The notes under the pieces: model-generated | The model's input: only the letters and a program-made list of their open reading frames with translations | Told to the model about the DNA's origin: nothing | Database searches by the model: none | Position numbers and translations under genes: made by a program | Assembly (NCBI GenBank): GCA_963662245.2 | Contig: CAXXVQ010000001.1 | Location: 62,001-126,000, forward strand | Direction: 5' to 3' | Length of the DNA: 64,000 bases | Source of the DNA: JAFGVL01 sp963662245 | Lineage (GTDB): Bacteria; Bacteroidota; Bacteroidia; Bacteroidales; Paludibacteraceae | In this document: piece by piece, positions 61,270 to 64,000 of the stretch | Layout of the letters: the number at the start of each line of letters is the position of its first letter | How positions within the stretch are numbered: the first letter of the stretch is position 1

Positions 61270-62160
61270 ATGAGTAAACTTTTTTATTACATTCTATTTT
61301 CATTTTTTTGGCTTATTACTTGGCTTCCATTAAGCATATTATATTTAATCTCAGATTTCTTTTTCTTGATTATATTTTATGTTGCCAGATACAGACGCAA
61401 ACTTGTTAGAAAGAACCTATCAAATTCATTTCCAGAACTTTCAATAACTGAGATAAAGAAAATAGAGCGCAAATTTTACAGACATCTTTGCGATTACTTT
61501 ATTGAAACTTTAAAATTAATGCACTTTCGTGTAAGTGCTATGCGTAAAAGAGTTCAATTCCCTAACATTGACACTCTATTCAGTTATTATGAGAAAAACC
61601 AAAGTGTCCTACTCTATTTAGGACACTATGGTAACTGGGAATGGTTATCCCTTGCTAAATACGCACAAAAAACTGATATCAAGGATTTTAAAATATATCC
61701 TGTATATCATACACTAAGCAATAAATACTTTGATAAGTTCTTTTATAGACTTAGGTCAAATATTGACAGCACCCCTATTCCACAAGAAAAGATTTTAAGA
61801 ACAATAATTGAAAAAGAAAGAGAGAAATCTAATTCGATTTACATCTTTATTGCAGATCAGTCTACTACAGTAAGAAACATTCATTATTGGATGAATTTCT
61901 TGAACCAAGATACACCATGTATTACTGGTGCAGAAAGAATTGCAAAACAAACAGGCTACCCAACATTATATGCAGATGTCCGCAAAACCAAACGAGGACA
62001 TTACTCTGTAGAGTTTATTCCAATTGAGGAAAACCCAAAAGAAGCTGAAGAGTTCCAATTAACGGACTCATACATGAAATTATTAGAAAAAACAATTCAA
62101 AGAGACCCAGCCTATTGGTTATGGACACATAACCGATGGAAGCACAAACGCAAAAAATAA
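61270..62160 (+). CDS. LpxL/HtrB-like lipid A acyltransferase
   Basis: A 296-residue membrane-bound acyltransferase. An N-terminal hydrophobic anchor (LFYYILFSFFWLITWLPLS) is followed by the catalytic HX4E in LLYLGHYGNWEWLS, the usual form for lipid A secondary acyltransferases, and later GAERIAKQTGYPTLYADVRK. It adds a fatty acyl chain to lipid A at the inner face of the cytoplasmic membrane. The stop codon overlaps the start of the next gene by one base, so the two are co-translated. Confidence 0.9.
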   Translation: MSKLFYYILFSFFWLITWLPLSILYLISDFFFLIIFYVARYRRKLVRKNLSNSFPELSITEIKKIERKFYRHLCDYFIETLKLMHFRVSAMRKRVQFPNIDTLFSYYEKNQSVLLYLGHYGNWEWLSLAKYAQKTDIKDFKIYPVYHTLSNKYFDKFFYRLRSNIDSTPIPQEKILRTIIEKEREKSNSIYIFIADQSTTVRNIHYWMNFLNQDTPCITGAERIAKQTGYPTLYADVRKTKRGHYSVEFIPIEENPKEAEEFQLTDSYMKLLEKTIQRDPAYWLWTHNRWKHKRKK

Positions 62161-63191
62161 TGTTAAAAGTAGCTGTTGTTATTTTAAATTATAATGGAAA
62201 ACACTTTCTAGAGAAATTTTTAGGAGGTGTTGTCTTATATTCAAAAGGAAAAGATTATCAAGTAATTGTTGCAGACAACGCTTCTACTGATGACTCTATT
62301 AAATTCCTTTCTTCTCATTATCCTGAAGTCAGAACAATCATTTTAGACAAAAACTATGGATTTGCAGGTGGCTACAATAAAGCTCTTGAACAAATTGACA
62401 GTGAATACTTTGTCTTATTAAACTCAGATGTTGAAGTTACAGAAAACTGGATTAATCCAATAATTCAGTTAATGGATAATCATGCTAATATTGCAGCTTG
62501 CCAACCTAAAATATTAGCCTACAACAATAAATCTCAGTTTGAGCATGCAGGCGCAGCTGGTGGCTATTTGGATAAATATGGCTACCCATTCTGTCGTGGA
62601 AGATTATTCAATAAATGTGAGTATGACAAAGGTCAATACAACGCACCCAAAGAAATTTTTTGGGCAAGTGGGGCTGCATTATTCATAAGAAAAGAGGATT
62701 TCTTTAATGCAGGTGGATTTGATGACACATTCTTTGCGCATATGGAAGAAATCGACTTATGCTGGAGGCTTAAAGGCAGAGGAAAATCTATTCTGTGTGT
62801 ACCAGAAAGTAAAGTTTACCATGTTGGTGGTGGAACATTAAATTCTGAAAGCCCTAGAAAGACCTATCTTAATTTCCGCAACAATCTGTTAATGCTTTAC
62901 AAGAATCTTCCGGAAGAAGACTTAGATAAGATAATTTCAACGAGATTAATGTTAGACTTTATTGCTGCGTTGCAGTTTCTAATAAAGTTTAAGTTTCAAA
63001 ATATTAAAAGCATTTGGAAAGCTCACCGAGAATTTTTCTCAACAAAAAAAGACTATAATGAAAAGAGAAAAGAAAATCTAAACTATACAACGATAAAACA
63101 TCCTATCGGAATGTTGCAGACATCAATTGTATATTTATTTTTTGTAAAGAGTAGACGAAAATACAGTCAAATAGAACACTTAATTAACTAA
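62160..63191 (+). CDS. Glycosyltransferase family 2 protein
   Basis: A 343-residue enzyme that starts at ATG 62160 (MLKVAVVILNYNG), overlapping the previous stop by one base. GT2 marks: VIVADNASTDDSIKFL (nucleotide site), LDKNYGFAGGYNKAL, LLNSDVEV (metal-binding N-S-D), and FWASGAALFIRKEDFFNAGGFDDTFFAHMEEIDLCWR (base and acceptor site). It resembles rhamnosyl- and other O-antigen transferases. A C-terminal part has weak hydrophobic segments. Sugar and acceptor are unknown; the acyltransferase neighbour suggests envelope glycolipid synthesis. Confidence 0.88.
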   Translation: MLKVAVVILNYNGKHFLEKFLGGVVLYSKGKDYQVIVADNASTDDSIKFLSSHYPEVRTIILDKNYGFAGGYNKALEQIDSEYFVLLNSDVEVTENWINPIIQLMDNHANIAACQPKILAYNNKSQFEHAGAAGGYLDKYGYPFCRGRLFNKCEYDKGQYNAPKEIFWASGAALFIRKEDFFNAGGFDDTFFAHMEEIDLCWRLKGRGKSILCVPESKVYHVGGGTLNSESPRKTYLNFRNNLLMLYKNLPEEDLDKIISTRLMLDFIAALQFLIKFKFQNIKSIWKAHREFFSTKKDYNEKRKENLNYTTIKHPIGMLQTSIVYLFFVKSRRKYSQIEHLIN

Positions 63192-63194
63192 AAT

Positions 63195-63226
63195 AAAAAA
63201 GTCGAAAGGTTAAACCTTTCGACTTT
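63195..63226. terminator. Bidirectional terminator overlapping the galE stop codon
   Basis: GTCGAAAGGTT / AACCTTTCGAC stem with a tiny loop and A/T runs on both sides. The galE stop codon (63210-63212) lies inside the hairpin. Confidence 0.85.
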
Positions 63227-64000
63227 TTGTTATCTTTTGTTGCCACTTCCAAGCGGTTTTTAATGTTTCCTCAAGAGATATTTCTGCTTGCCATTTTAGT
63301 TTCTCATTTGCTAACTTAGGATCAGCCCATACTTTAGCAATATCACCTTCTCTACGCCCAACAACTTCATATGGAACTGAAGCTCCTGTAACTCTTTCAA
63401 AGGTTTTTACTAATTCCAAAACAGACAAACCATTACCTGTTCCAATATTAAACACTTCTAAAGAACTCTCCTGCTCTTCCTTAAACAATCTATCAATTGC
63501 AACTACATGAGCTTTAGCTAAATCAACTACATTGATATAATCTCTAATACAAGTTCCATCAGCTGTATCATAATCATTACCAAATATTGAAAGCTTTTCT
63601 CTAATTCCTGCTGCTGTTTGTGTAATATAAGGAACTAAGTTATTTGGAACACCAATTGGCAATTCTCCAATTTCAGCAGTTGGATGTGCACCTATTGGAT
63701 TAAAATATCTTAAGATAATACTATTCATATTTGCACCAGAAGCAATTACATCTCTCAGTATCTCTTCGCAAATTTGCTTGGTATTACCATACGGAGAACT
63801 AGCTTCTTTAATTGGAGCACCTTCTGTGACAGGTAACTCAGATGGTTGTCCATATACTGTACATGATGAAGAAAAAACAATTTTATTTGCTCCATGCACA
63901 GGCATTAAATCCAATACATTCATCAAACTGTTAATGTTATTTCTATAATATGACACAGGTCTTTGCACAGATTCTCCAACAGCTTTACTCGCTGCAAAGT
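63210..64000 (-). CDS. galE: UDP-glucose 4-epimerase, 5' end outside window
   Basis: The C-terminal 263 or so residues of an SDR-family epimerase; the frame is open to the last base of the window (FAASKAVGES precedes QRPVSYYRNN), so the N-terminal NAD-binding part is missing. Visible: VFSSSCTVYGQP, the catalytic YGNTK (Tyr and Lys), LRYFNPIGAHPTAEIGE, GTCIRDYINVVDLAKAHV and GTGNGLSVLELV. GalE interconverts UDP-glucose and UDP-galactose for envelope sugars. Its last residues are set by a stop in the terminator hairpin. Confidence 0.95.
   Translation of the reverse strand, partial: FAASKAVGESVQRPVSYYRNNINSLMNVLDLMPVHGANKIVFSSSCTVYGQPSELPVTEGAPIKEASSPYGNTKQICEEILRDVIASGANMNSIILRYFNPIGAHPTAEIGELPIGVPNNLVPYITQTAAGIREKLSIFGNDYDTADGTCIRDYINVVDLAKAHVVAIDRLFKEEQESSLEVFNIGTGNGLSVLELVKTFERVTGASVPYEVVGRREGDIAKVWADPKLANEKLKWQAEISLEETLKTAWKWQQKITKSRKV

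Overview
The window is an AT-rich chromosomal segment of a member of the phylum Bacteroidota, most likely the order Bacteroidales. The evidence: promoters of the Bacteroidota type (TTTG, about 19-20 bases, then TAnnTTTG) precede many genes; a PorE-like type IX secretion (T9SS) subunit and proteins with T9SS-type C-terminal tails are present; there is a truncated RteC-like regulator of the kind found on Bacteroides conjugative transposons; and a ferredoxin-dependent 2-oxoacid oxidoreductase, a membrane pyrophosphatase and a PUR/DUF3276 protein occur together. Genus is not decidable from the sequence alone.

Layout. 1-5.8 kb is accessory DNA: the end of a T9SS-type secreted protein, a second secreted protein, a 1051-bp IS982-like insertion sequence, a GIY-YIG protein, a truncated rteC, and a Fic protein convergent with a HipB-like repressor. 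It ends at what looks like a tRNA-Ser 3' end followed by a terminator, so it may be the end of an integrated element. 5.8-14.9 kb is core: an M15 peptidase lipoprotein, tex, a PAP2 phosphatase, a small DNA-binding protein, then the minus-strand genes porE-thyA-folA and hemW. 14.9-17.2 kb is a second hot spot: a tRNA-like remnant, a 263-bp non-coding mobile element, an IS4-like element with terminator hairpins at both ends, small GC-rich palindromes and an intact tRNA-Pro.

17.5-23.3 kb holds the oxidative pentose phosphate genes gnd-zwf-pgl, then a Nif3-like protein and a zinc-ribbon coiled-coil protein. 23.3-24.2 kb is a very AT-rich gene-free stretch with repeated TTACAnnTGTAA dyads leading into an XRE regulator, followed by pyrK-pyrD, an AlkD-like protein and a malic enzyme. 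28.8-38 kb carries an OmpP1/FadL-like porin with a Tyr/Gly- and Ser/Arg-rich exported partner, prmA, a four-subunit 2-oxoacid:ferredoxin oxidoreductase and valS. 38.2-46 kb has a DUF2007-Usp fusion, a TPR protein, gyrA, ispE and dnaB. 46.1-53.6 kb has a secreted T9SS-type protein, rlmD, the nusB-yajC-ybbR-coaE cluster, a PUR-like protein and an IMP dehydrogenase of the protozoan-like type. A second, almost identical IS982-like copy (53.8-54.8 kb) separates this from hppA. 57.6-64 kb carries a beta-helix lipoprotein, an exported nuclease/phosphatase-fold protein, a CCG-domain Fe-S protein, a small acidic protein, and an envelope-glycan group (LpxL-like acyltransferase, GT2 glycosyltransferase, partial galE).

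How parts fit: gnd-zwf-pgl and the malic enzyme can supply NADPH; pyrKD, thyA-folA and guaB serve nucleotide synthesis; PorE plus the tail-bearing proteins point to an active type IX secretion system; ferredoxin-linked oxoacid oxidation and a potassium-dependent pyrophosphatase suggest a fermentative or anaerobic energy metabolism. The most unusual structures are the Fic/HipB-like locus with its phased operator-like repeats, and the dyad-rich control region before the XRE regulator.
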